Origin: an uncultured Eubacteriales bacterium
Lineage (GTDB): Bacteria; Bacillota; Clostridia; TANB77; CAG-508
NCBI GenBank assembly: GCA_902787685.1
Contig: CADAHH010000003.1
Coordinates: 1 to 64,000 of the forward strand
Direction: 5' to 3'
Length of the DNA: 64,000 bases
Shown here: positions 55,072 through 64,000 of the stretch, one piece after another
Layout of the letters: every line of letters begins with the position of its first letter
Position numbering within the stretch: position 1 is the first letter of the stretch
Made by a program: the position numbers and the translations under genes
Notes under the pieces: generated by a model
What the model was told of the DNA's origin: nothing
The model's input: only the letters and a program-made list of their open reading frames with translations
The model's database searches: none

Positions 55072-55302
55072 TTATTTTAAAGGATCATAACCACCTTTAG
55101 AAAAGGGATTACATCTAATAATTCGTTCACATCCAAGTAAGGATCCTTTTATAGCTCCATATTTTTCAATCGCTTGTTTTGTATATTCAGAACAAGATGG
55201 ATAATACTTACATTTAATGTTTTTATTTTCCATCCAAGGTGAAATATTTTTTTGATAATAATTAATACAACTAATAAAAATTTTTTTCATAATTACCATC
55301 AT
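55072..55302 (-). CDS. yidD: Membrane protein insertion efficiency factor YidD
   Basis: 76 residues with NISPWMENKNIKCKYYPSCSEYTKQAIEKYGAIKGSLLGCERIIRCNPFSKGGYDPL, the complete YidD signature with its cysteines. The frame opens at 55302, overlapping the rnpA stop as ATGA; a start at 55290 (MKKIFISCINYYQ) matches family N-termini better. The ATGA overlap with rnpA only exists if rnpA is read through its CGG shift, which fits translational coupling of the joined frame. Confidence 0.92.
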   Translation of the reverse strand: MMVIMKKIFISCINYYQKNISPWMENKNIKCKYYPSCSEYTKQAIEKYGAIKGSLLGCERIIRCNPFSKGGYDPLK

Positions 55303-55629
55303 TTCTTTATAATACTAGCTTTTTCAAAAATACCATAGATATCAAATTTAATTTTATTATAGTTTAAATCTGATACATCACAATTTTTTTTTATTAAAAA
55401 CACAAAGCTATATCCTTTTTTTAAACTTTCTTCAATATTTTTATAGTTTTCTCTTAGTAATCTTTTTACTTTAACCCTTTGAACAGCTTTTCCGTACTTT
55501 ACTACTAATAGCTAGTCCTAATAAATTGTAAGTAAATCGATTTTTTAAAATAAAAACATTTAAATATTTTCCTGAAAATTTATTTCCTTTTGTTAAAACT
55601 TCTTTAAACTCATAGTTTTTTTTTAACAT
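55299..55629 (-). CDS. rnpA: Ribonuclease P protein component, with internal +1 frameshift at CGG
   Basis: RnpA is the essential protein subunit of RNase P. Start ATG 55627-55629: MLKKNYEFKEVLTKGNKFSG. Zero frame runs to V45 (GTA), then CGG (55492-55494), and stops within eight codons. Skipping the C gives GGA AAA GCT GTT: GKAVQRVKVKRLLREN, the RNR-type catalytic helix that defines the family, and the frame continues to TGA 55299-55301 (109 residues, normal length). The gene lies in its standard place between rpmH and yidD. A single-copy essential gene is unlikely to be a true pseudogene. Confidence 0.88.
55491..55494 (-). other. Proposed +1 recoding site CGG-A in rnpA
   Basis: Zero frame GTA CGG AAA; shifted GTA (C) GGA AAA. 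The glycine made is the conserved one before the RNR helix. A CGG codon occurs nowhere else in the gene. Confidence 0.75.
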
Positions 55630-55658
55630 TTTTGTAGTTTTTATATTAAATCACTTCC

Positions 55659-55793
55659 TTATGCACATAAAGTTTTTCTACCTTTAGCACGTCTAGCTTT
55701 TAATACATTTCTTCCTGATTTTGTTGACATTCTAGCAAAAAAACCATGTACCTTTTTATTTTGTCTTTTTTTTGGTTGATAAGTTCTTTTCAT
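55659..55793 (-). CDS. rpmH: 50S ribosomal protein L34
   Basis: 44 residues, [22 protein letters not shown]...GRKTLCA, the full L34 signature with its basic repeats. RBS GGGAGGTG before ATG 55791-55793. It is too short for many gene finders. First gene of the rpmH-rnpA-yidD-yidC-jag operon. Confidence 0.96.
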   Translation of the reverse strand: MKRTYQPKKRQNKKVHGFFARMSTKSGRNVLKARRAKGRKTLCA

Positions 55794-56478
55794 TTATAAA
55801 CACCTCCCTATTGCTAATTAATTTTATATGATTTTACATATTTCATAAAACATAAGCTCAAATATTATATTCTAAAAAGTAAAAAAAGTCAATGGATTTT
55901 TAAGATTTTTTTCAACTTTTACGGAATATCACATTTTCCATTTTTTCTAAAAACACCTATTCAGGTATGAGGTCAAAGATCAGAGGTCGTAAAATCCTTA
56001 ATATAATTTGTCTTTCAGACTCATATAATACGCATCCGACCTCTTACATCTAATTTCCTACCTGTTACTTCCAACCTCCTACCTCCTACTTCTTACATCC
56101 AATATTATATTTCCGATATTTTTAAAGTATTTTTAAAATTTATATTGCAATTTTTTGAAAAATGTTGTATAACAATTTTATTAATAATTATTGAATTTTT
56201 TAATAGTTTTATTAAGTTATTCACAGGTTATCCACAAACTGTGAAAATTACACAAATGATATATAATGATTTAGTTTTTAAAATTCAAAAACCTCAAAAG
56301 TGCTTCGCATACTTGTTTTCATGATATAAAAAAATGTTCGAATTGTTTGTGTATTTTTATTAAATCAATATAAACTTATCAACAACTGTGGATAACTTTG
56401 TGGATAACTTTTTGTTGTTTATTATTATGTTTAATATACATAATTAGTTTTATTTTAATTACAGGAAGGGGATGTGTT
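55794..56478. other. Intergenic region upstream of dnaA with left part of oriC
   Basis: No gene; a hydrophobic open frame ahead of dnaA (from 56398) is just sequence upstream of its true start. It contains the dispersed GGTTGGA/CCTACCTC repeat (55964-56100, purine arm then pyrimidine arm) and DnaA boxes TTATTCACA (56217-56225), TTATCCACA (56228-56236), TGTGGATAA (56387-56395) and TGTGGATAA (56399-56407). Confidence 0.7.
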
Positions 56479-57903
56479 ATGGATTATGATATAGATAAAA
56501 AAGAGCTTATGGACAAAATAAAATCTTTATTAGTTCCAGAAATTACACCAATTTCATTTAATACATATATTAATCCTTTAGAAATAGAAAGTATTTCAAA
56601 TAATAATATTGTTTTTACTTGTAAAGGTGGCTTTATTAAAGATATGTTAGAAAATAGATTTGCTCCATTAATATTAAGTACTATAAGCTATATAACTAAT
56701 AGGGATTTTACTTTTTCAGTACATGATATAGAAGGAAAACCTCAAGAAAACACAGAAGCAATTCCATCTTCAAATATTAATATCAATGAATCACCTTTAG
56801 TAATCGAATCCAATGATTTCAGCAATGTAAAAATAATTCATCCACAAAAAAAGGAAGAAGAAATAATTAATGTTAAAAATAATCTGAATCCAAAATACAC
56901 ATTTGATACATTTGTTGTTGGAAATAATAATAGATTTGCTCATGCAGCAGCTTTGGCAGTTGGGGATAATCCTGCAAAAACATATAATCCTTTGTTTATA
57001 TATGGTGGAGTTGGTTTAGGTAAAACTCACTTAATGCAAGCTGTTGGTAATAGATTAATTCAAAATAATCCTGAAATGAGAATAGTATATGTCACTTCAG
57101 AACAATTTACAAATCACTTAATAAACTCAATAAAAGATGGGCAAAACGATCCTTTTAGAAATAAATATAGAAATACAGATGCACTTTTAATAGATGATAT
57201 ACAATTTATAGCAAAAAAAGAGAGAGTACAAGAAGAATTTTTCCATACTTTTAATACTCTATATGAAAACGGAAAACAAATTATCATTACAAGTGATAAA
57301 CCACCAAGAGATATACCATTTTTAGAAGATAGATTAAAATCAAGGTTTGAATGGGGCCTTCTTGCAGATATTTCAAATCCAGATTATGAAACAAGAGTAG
57401 CAATATTAAGAAAAAAAGCATTAGATGAAAATATTATAATAGATGATAATATTTTAGCTGATATAGCAACAAAAATAGACTCTAATATACGAGAATTAGA
57501 AGGCGTATTTAACAAAATAGTAGCTCGTGCATCTCTAACACATAGTCCAATAACAATTGAACTTGCTGAAAATGTAATTAATGAGTTTATATTTAAAAAA
57601 GAAAAAGTTATTTCTTCAGAATATATACAGGAAACTGTCGCAAAATATTTCAGCATAGAGAAAAAAGATTTAGCAGGAGATAAAAGGTCAAATGATATTG
57701 CTTTTCCAAGACAAATTGCTATGTATCTATGTAGAGAAGTTGCTAATATGAGCTTTCCTCAAATAGGTCAAGATTTTGGAAATAGAGATCACTCAACAGT
57801 TATGCATGCTTATAAAAAAATAGGAAAAGAAATAAAAGAAAAAACAAATACAAAATTAATTGTGGAAAGTGTGAAAAATATAATATTAAAAGTTGAAGAA
57901 TAA
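56479..57903 (+). CDS. dnaA: Chromosomal replication initiator DnaA
   Basis: Start ATG 56479 after GGAAGGGGATGTGTT gives MDYDIDKKELMDKI, 474 residues; upstream in-frame codons cross the DnaA boxes and are rejected. Domain I about 1-80, acidic linker about 85-135, AAA+ domain with GGVGLGKTHLMQAVG (Walker A) and LLIDDIQFIA (Walker B), and domain IV with the DnaA signature FGNRDHSTVMHAYKKIG. It initiates replication at oriC, whose boxes flank the gene on both sides. Confidence 0.98.
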   Translation: MDYDIDKKELMDKIKSLLVPEITPISFNTYINPLEIESISNNNIVFTCKGGFIKDMLENRFAPLILSTISYITNRDFTFSVHDIEGKPQENTEAIPSSNININESPLVIESNDFSNVKIIHPQKKEEEIINVKNNLNPKYTFDTFVVGNNNRFAHAAALAVGDNPAKTYNPLFIYGGVGLGKTHLMQAVGNRLIQNNPEMRIVYVTSEQFTNHLINSIKDGQNDPFRNKYRNTDALLIDDIQFIAKKERVQEEFFHTFNTLYENGKQIIITSDKPPRDIPFLEDRLKSRFEWGLLADISNPDYETRVAILRKKALDENIIIDDNILADIATKIDSNIRELEGVFNKIVARASLTHSPITIELAENVINEFIFKKEKVISSEYIQETVAKYFSIEKKDLAGDKRSNDIAFPRQIAMYLCREVANMSFPQIGQDFGNRDHSTVMHAYKKIGKEIKEKTNTKLIVESVKNIILKVEE

Positions 57904-58010
57904 AAAATATTTATATTATAATAAAAAATTAAATTAGTTAAAATAATATTATTATAAATAAATTGTTTTATAAATAATGTACAACTCTTCTTACGGAATA
58001 GCTTGATTGG

Positions 58011-58250
58011 TTATCCACATAAACTTTGTTGAAAACATGTTTATAACCTGTTGATAACCAAATATCCACTTTAAAATGTTAATCATGTGGAAAACACATA
58101 CCACTTTTCCACATACTTATCCATAATAGTTTTTCTACGGATAACAATTTTAAATAAGGTTTTCCACATTATCCACAATACCTACTACTACTACTACTAA
58201 ATATATTTACTTTATATTATAATAAATAACATAACGGAAATTTTAAACAA
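58011..58250. promoter_or_regulatory. oriC unwinding region (DnaA boxes, DnaA-trios, AT-rich element)
   Basis: Boxes: TTATCCACA 58011-58019 and 58169-58177; near-boxes TGTGGAAAA 58086-58094, TTTTCCACA 58105-58113 and 58160-58168, TTATCCATA 58117-58125. Five bases beyond the last box stand six CTA triplets (58182-58199), i.e. GAT repeats on the complementary strand read 3' to 5', the DnaA-trio, followed by an AT-only stretch (58200-58230). This is the Bacillus-type basal unwinding system. Confidence 0.88.
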
Positions 58251-58293
58251 TCATATAGTTCCGTATGTTTTCAAAATAGAAAGGATGATAAAA

Positions 58294-59412
58294 ATGAAAT
58301 TTGTCTGTTATAAAGATAAAATAATGAAAGCTCTTAATTCAGTTGTAAAAGGAGTAGCTTCTAAAACAACAATGCCAATACTTGAAGGAATTTTAATTCA
58401 AACTAATGATAATGAAATAAAACTTACAACATATGATTTAGAATTAGGAATTGAATATAAAATGGAATGTGATGTTCAAGAACAAGGTAGTATTGTTGTA
58501 AATGCAACAATGTTTACAGAAATAATTAGAAAGTTACCTGATTCTGAAATTAATATAAGTTTAAATGAAAATAATTTATTAACAATTGATTGTGAAGGAG
58601 CTTTATATAAATTAGCTACAATGAATCCAGATGAATTTCCTGAATTACCAAAAATAGAAGTAGAAAATTCAGTTACTTTAGAGCAATCAGCATTAAAAAA
58701 CATGATAAGAAAAACTATATTTGCAGTAAGCCAAGAAGAAACAAGACCAATTTTTACAGGATGTCTTTTCGAAATTAATAATAATAAATTAAATATTGTT
58801 GCAATTGATGGATTTAGATTAGCTTTAAGAACAATAAATATACCAGTTCCAGTAAATGACTTTAAAGCAGTTATTCCTGCTAAGACTTTAAATGAAGTAA
58901 ATAAGATTTTGACAGATTCTTTTGATAACATAAAAATTGGAGTTTCAAAAAATCAAGCAGTTTTTGAAATGGAAAATTGTAAAGTTGTAACAAGAATTTT
59001 AGATGGAGAATTTTTAAATTATTCTACAGTAATTCCAACAACATGGCAAACAAGAATTAGAGTAGAAAGAGAAAGTTTATTAAATAGTTTTGAAAGAATA
59101 AGTTTAATTGCATCATCAAGCATTGAAAAAGAAAAAAAATATCCTGTAAAAGTTACAGTTGATATTGGAAAATTAACAATTTCTTGTACAAACCAAACAG
59201 GAGATGCAAAAGAAGAAGTATTTATTTCTACAGAAGGTCAAAATTTAGAAGTTGGATTTAATCCAAGATATTTTTTAGATAGTTTAAAAGCAATTGATGA
59301 AAATGAAGTATATATAGAATTTGGTAGCAATGTTTCTCCTTGTTTAATTAAATCAATTGAAAATAATGATTATGTGTATATGATTTTGCCAATAAGACTT
59401 AAAGGAGAGTAG
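58294..59412 (+). CDS. dnaN: DNA polymerase III beta sliding clamp
   Basis: I choose ATG 58294 (MKFVCYKDKIMKALNSVVKG), because AGAAAGGATGATAAAA is the RBS; an ATG at 58285 falls in it. 372 residues, three clamp domains with SKTTMPILEGILIQT, TTYDLELGI and the C-terminal end VYMILPIRLKGE. It is the processivity clamp, cotranscribed or closely following dnaA across the origin. A terminator hairpin lies at 59619-59657. Confidence 0.97.
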   Translation: MKFVCYKDKIMKALNSVVKGVASKTTMPILEGILIQTNDNEIKLTTYDLELGIEYKMECDVQEQGSIVVNATMFTEIIRKLPDSEINISLNENNLLTIDCEGALYKLATMNPDEFPELPKIEVENSVTLEQSALKNMIRKTIFAVSQEETRPIFTGCLFEINNNKLNIVAIDGFRLALRTINIPVPVNDFKAVIPAKTLNEVNKILTDSFDNIKIGVSKNQAVFEMENCKVVTRILDGEFLNYSTVIPTTWQTRIRVERESLLNSFERISLIASSSIEKEKKYPVKVTVDIGKLTISCTNQTGDAKEEVFISTEGQNLEVGFNPRYFLDSLKAIDENEVYIEFGSNVSPCLIKSIENNDYVYMILPIRLKGE

Positions 59413-59429
59413 GGTTAAAAAATAATTAC

Positions 59430-59571
59430 AATTTTGACTGTGTTAAAAGCTTACTTAAAAATGCTCAGCACAAGGCATACTGAGGCTGTAACTCACTAAT
59501 GTTCGAACAGCCTCAGCAACGTACACAAAGTACGCTCCGCTTTTTGCGTAAGCTTTTGCCTTGTCAAAATT
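59430..59571. ncRNA. Structured element C between dnaN and recF
   Basis: AATTTTGAC/GTCAAAATT outer stem, AAAAGCTTAC/GTAAGCTTTT second stem, central hairpin CTGAGGCTGT/ACAGCCTCAG (59480-59516), and a GTAC-ACAAA-GTAC hairpin. About 140 bases, no open frame. It replaces the yaaA gene often found at this position. Family unknown. Confidence 0.4.
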
Positions 59572-59618
59572 TAATTCTTTTTCTACCTTTTCCAAAAAGT
59601 TATTAAAATGATATAATA

Positions 59619-59657
59619 AATCCACAGTTTGTTAAAATACTGTGGATTATTTTTTTT
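59619..59657 (+). terminator. Terminator downstream of dnaN
   Basis: AATCCACAGT (59619-59628) pairs with ACTGTGGATT (59639-59648), followed by a run of eight Ts. Confidence 0.85.
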
Positions 59658-59724
59658 GATTTAAAAAAAATGAAGCATGAAAATTAAAAATAAGAGATTT
59701 TTATAATTATAAAGTATTAAGAAT

Positions 59725-59885
59725 AGAGTAAATATAATATTTTGAAATCCCGCGTAAGCCGAACAACCGGAGCGAAGCGCAGGACGACTGGAGAAATCGA
59801 CATCGTAGCTGAATTTTTCGTAAGAAAAATTACAGTTACATAAAGATTTCGACACCAAGGGATTGAAAAATAATATATTTACTCT
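59725..59885 (-). repeat. 161-bp inverted-end element, family 2 copy 1
   Basis: Ends AGAGTAAATATA.../...TATTTACTCT are inverted repeats and lead to AAATCCC/GGGATT. The inside includes a GTAGCTGAATTTTTC/GAAAAATTACAG hairpin. Copy 2 at 63792-63952 has the same length, about 90% identity and opposite orientation. No transposase gene is seen; it may be a MITE-like element. Confidence 0.6.
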
Positions 59886-59983
59886 ATAAATAATAAATAA
59901 AAAATAATTGATTGACAAATAAAAAAAAATATATATAATAAATATGCAAAAAAAGTAAAAATTATAAACAATTGGAGAACAAT

Positions 59984-61048
59984 ATGTGGATAAAAAAATT
60001 AAAATTAAACAATTTTAGAAATTATCAATTTCAAGAAATTGATTTTTGTAAAAATATAAATATTATTTATGGTGAAAATGCACAAGGTAAAACAAATATT
60101 ATAGAATCAATTTTTTTATCTAGTGTTGGAAAATCTTTTAGAACAAATAAAGAAAAAGAATTAATAAAATTTAATGAAAATTTTTGTAATGTAGAAATAG
60201 ATTATGAAAAATCAGATAGAGATGGAAATATAAAAATAGATATTTCAAATAAAAAAAATATTTTTATAAATAAAATAAAAATAAAAAAATTAAGTGAATT
60301 ATTAGGAAATATCCATACAGTGATTTTTACTCCAGATGATATAAATATATTAAAAGGTGGACCAGAAAATAGAAGAAAATTTTTAAATATTATGATAAGT
60401 CAGTTAAGACCTAAATATATGCACATTTTGAGTTTATATAGTAAAACTTTAGAAGAACGAAATAATTATTTAAAAAAAATAAAACAAGAAAATGCAAGTG
60501 AAGAATTATTAGAAATTTGGGATGAACAATTAATTTCTTATGGTAAAATAATTTCAGAATATAGAAAAGAATTTATTGATAGAATAAAAAATAAAATAAA
60601 AATAATTCATAAAAATATAACAGGAGAAAAAGAAGAATTAAAAATAAAATACTTAACAGATTGTTTAGATGAAATTAATTATAGAGATTTATTAAAACAA
60701 AGAAGAAAATTAGATATTATAAAAGGCTATACAACTAGAGGAATTCATAGAGATGATTTTCAAATTTTTATAAATGATATTTTAGTAAATGTTTACGGAT
60801 CGCAAGGTCAGCATAGAACTGCAATTTTATCTTTAAAAATTTCTGAACTTCAAGTTGTAAATGATGAAATAGGCGAAAATCCAATTTTATTATTAGATGA
60901 TTTTATGTCAGAATTAGATGAAAATAGAAGAAGTAATTTTATAGAAAATATCAAAGATACACAAGTTATAATAACTTGTACAGATAAATTTGAGATAAAT
61001 AATGAAAATGTGAAATATTTTAATATTAAAGATGGGAAAATTGAATAA
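59984..61048 (+). CDS. recF: DNA replication and repair protein RecF
   Basis: Start ATG 59984 (MWIKKLKLNNFRNYQ) after GGAGAACAAT; 354 residues. ABC/SMC-like ATPase with YGENAQGKTNIIESIF (Walker A), the YGSQGQHRTAILSLKISEL signature and LLLDDFMSELDENRR (Walker B plus D-loop). It loads RecA at gaps. The small S4-domain gene yaaA usual between dnaN and recF is missing; structured elements fill the gap instead. Confidence 0.96.
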   Translation: MWIKKLKLNNFRNYQFQEIDFCKNINIIYGENAQGKTNIIESIFLSSVGKSFRTNKEKELIKFNENFCNVEIDYEKSDRDGNIKIDISNKKNIFINKIKIKKLSELLGNIHTVIFTPDDINILKGGPENRRKFLNIMISQLRPKYMHILSLYSKTLEERNNYLKKIKQENASEELLEIWDEQLISYGKIISEYRKEFIDRIKNKIKIIHKNITGEKEELKIKYLTDCLDEINYRDLLKQRRKLDIIKGYTTRGIHRDDFQIFINDILVNVYGSQGQHRTAILSLKISELQVVNDEIGENPILLLDDFMSELDENRRSNFIENIKDTQVIITCTDKFEINNENVKYFNIKDGKIE

Positions 61049-61065
61049 AAATTTTTAAATTTTAT

Positions 61066-61094
61066 TTGACAAATTTTAAAATAACAATTATTAT
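61066..61094 (+). promoter_or_regulatory. Promoter upstream of gyrB
   Basis: TTGACA (61066-61071), 17-base spacer, TATTAT (61089-61094), ~180 bases ahead of gyrB. Confidence 0.6.
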
Positions 61095-61143
61095 ATATAA
61101 AGATTTAATACAATTAAAAATCTAAATTGATTGTTATAGAGTA

Positions 61144-61216
61144 GCAACAGCGACATTGTATATATTTTTTCGAGCTTTAGTCAAGAAAAAATCATATACA
61201 ATGAAAGCAAAGTTGC
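61144..61216 (+). promoter_or_regulatory. Long hairpin in the gyrB leader
   Basis: GCAAC...GTTGC, CATTGTATAT/ATATACAATG and TTTTTTC/GAAAAAA stack into one long interrupted stem between promoter and gyrB start. It could act in the mRNA leader; no known riboswitch recognised. Confidence 0.45.
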
Positions 61217-61273
61217 GGATATAAAAAGAAATAAATAGAGAATTTTTATCTTATGAAGGGATGGACAAATTGA

Positions 61274-63202
<1,929 letters not shown>

Positions 63203-63206
63203 ATAA

Positions 63207-63320
63207 AAAACAAAAATCCGCGTCAGCATTTCGTTTTTTTAAATCCGTATGGTGGGTATCCCTAAAGGGGGTACCATAGGATTTTAAAAAATGATGTGCG
63301 GTTAAACAGGATTTTTGTTT
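63207..63320. ncRNA. Structured element F after gyrB
   Basis: AAACAAAAATCC (63208-63219) pairs with GGATTTTTGTTT (63309-63320); inside, GTTTTTTTAAATCC pairs with GGATTTTAAAAAA, capped by a TATGGTGGGTAT.../...GGGTACCATA hairpin. About 115 bases immediately behind the gyrB stop. Family unknown. Confidence 0.4.
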
Positions 63321-63330
63321 TCTCATATTT

Positions 63331-63365
63331 AAGAAAAAACGCATAAAAATTGTATGCGTTTTTCT
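63331..63365 (+). terminator. Terminator-like hairpin downstream of gyrB
   Basis: AAGAAAAAACGCATA (63331-63345) and TATGCGTTTTTCTT (63353-63365), 13-14 bp stem. Confidence 0.6.
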
Positions 63366-63791
63366 TGAGTAAAGCTAATAATAATCTCTACTCAAACTCA
63401 TAAATCTAATTTTTTAACCTAATATACGATTCTGTATAAATAAGCTATCAACCAAATTTATAAATCAGTTGCTCGACTATGAATACACTATTAATAACCT
63501 TATTCAACCATATTAGGACTACTAAAGACCATATCTAATATAAAAATAATCTTATCTCGAATATACCATATATATTGTAACCTCTATAATAAAAGCTTCC
63601 CTACACATAATACATTCTTATCGCCGACATATAATAATCTCGAGAACCATTATATATCTTTGCCCGAAAAATAATAAACCAAATTTATTTGATCTAATAA
63701 TTCTCTTGGAACAACTATTATTAACCTTACTAATTTTATTATTAACAAAAATATTTTTTTTATACAAAAATTTTATTTATTTTAGTATTAA
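63366..63791. other. Gene-free region, strongly poor in G on the plus strand
   Basis: About 425 bases. No frame with RBS is visible on either strand. The plus strand has far more C than G, opposite to neighbouring plus-strand genes, so any transcript would more likely be from the minus strand. No structure or family recognised. Confidence 0.4.
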
Positions 63792-63952
63792 AGAGTAAAT
63801 ATATTATTATTCAATCCCTTGGTGTCGAAATCTTTATGTACCTGTAATTTTTCTTACGAAAAATTCAGCTACAATGTCGATTTCTCCAGTCGCCCTACGC
63901 TTCGCTTCGGTTGTTCGCCTTACGCGGGATTTCATAATAATATATTTACTCT
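63792..63952 (+). repeat. 161-bp inverted-end element, family 2 copy 2
   Basis: Same element as 59725-59885 in opposite orientation, same inverted ends, about a dozen base differences. Both copies follow an AGTATTAA sequence. Together they flank recF and gyrB. Confidence 0.6.
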
Positions 63953-63966
63953 TTTTTGAAAATAAA

Positions 63967-63998
63967 AGTCGAATTATGTCGAACGATTTTTCTTGACA
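63967..63998 (+). promoter_or_regulatory. Tandem Spo0A-type boxes and a -35 element at the window end
   Basis: AGTCGAA (63967-63973) and TGTCGAA (63977-63983), 10-bp period, then TTGACA (63993-63998). The arrangement and flanking ACGATTTTTC match the 8372-8413 promoter with one 10-bp turn deleted. The -10 and gene lie beyond the window. Confidence 0.5.
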
Positions 63999-64000
63999 TT

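Noticed and set aside
56398-56478. Longer dnaA starting upstream
   Set aside because: The extension would be translated from DnaA boxes into a hydrophobic stretch; the ATG at 56479 has a strong RBS and matches DnaA N-termini.
59725-59885. Hammerhead ribozyme or riboswitch in the family 2 repeat
   Set aside because: A CTGAA near a hairpin resembles part of a hammerhead core, but the CUGAUGA and GAAA segments are not both present.

Overview
This window looks like the replication-origin region of a low-GC, endospore-forming member of the Clostridia. The canonical Firmicutes origin order is present: rpmH, rnpA, yidD, yidC, jag, mnmE, mnmG, rsmG, parA and parB run left on the minus strand, and dnaA, dnaN, recF and gyrB run right on the plus strand. 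spoIIR, a GerMN protein, AbrB and candidate Spo0A boxes indicate a sporulating lineage. Coding sequence is AT-rich, with AGA as the main arginine codon.

Layout. 1-4.9 kb: a partial secreted protein, a Nudix hydrolase, a phosphoglucomutase, a UDP-sugar pyrophosphorylase and an unknown protein. 5.1-8 kb: spoIIR, murA and walJ. 8-10.5 kb: a 36-residue membrane protein, abrB, rsmI and a YabB-type methyltransferase. 10.7-17.8 kb: GerMN, VanW-family and 2-hydroxyacyl-CoA dehydratase activase-like genes. 17.9-42.5 kb: about 24 kb of minus-strand genes for a type IV secretion-like envelope machine. It has VirB4, a separate VirB4-N-like protein, a PrgI-like protein, three pilin-like proteins, five VirB6-like proteins with different outside domains, cell-wall hydrolases, a lipoprotein and coiled-coil proteins. 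No relaxase, coupling ATPase or integrase is visible. 42.56-43.76 kb: a compositionally foreign GC-rich island with two small membrane-protein genes. 43.9-45.8 kb: a transglutaminase-like protein, two tRNA-Ser genes and a YefM/YoeB pair. 46-55.8 kb: the parAB, rsmG, mnmG, mnmE, jag, yidC, yidD, rnpA, rpmH block. 55.8-64 kb: oriC and dnaA, dnaN, recF, gyrB.

The most unusual signal concerns codon CGG. Outside the GC-rich island I found in-frame CGG at only four positions (murA, an NlpC/P60-like gene, a VirB6-like gene and rnpA). At each one the reading frame breaks, and it is restored exactly by skipping the C, so that CGG-A is read as (C)GGA, glycine. No other broken frame was found. This suggests CGG is unassigned and is recoded by +1 frameshifting, including in genes that are normally essential. 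The GC-rich island uses CGG freely as arginine, which marks it as foreign to this code or as contamination.

Intergenic DNA around the origin also carries several long-hairpin elements. One family (47818-48027 and 52992-53186) keeps its loops while its helices covary, as a structured RNA would. Another (59725-59885 and 63792-63952) is a 161-bp inverted pair flanking recF-gyrB. All reading was by eye; no searches or computations were run.
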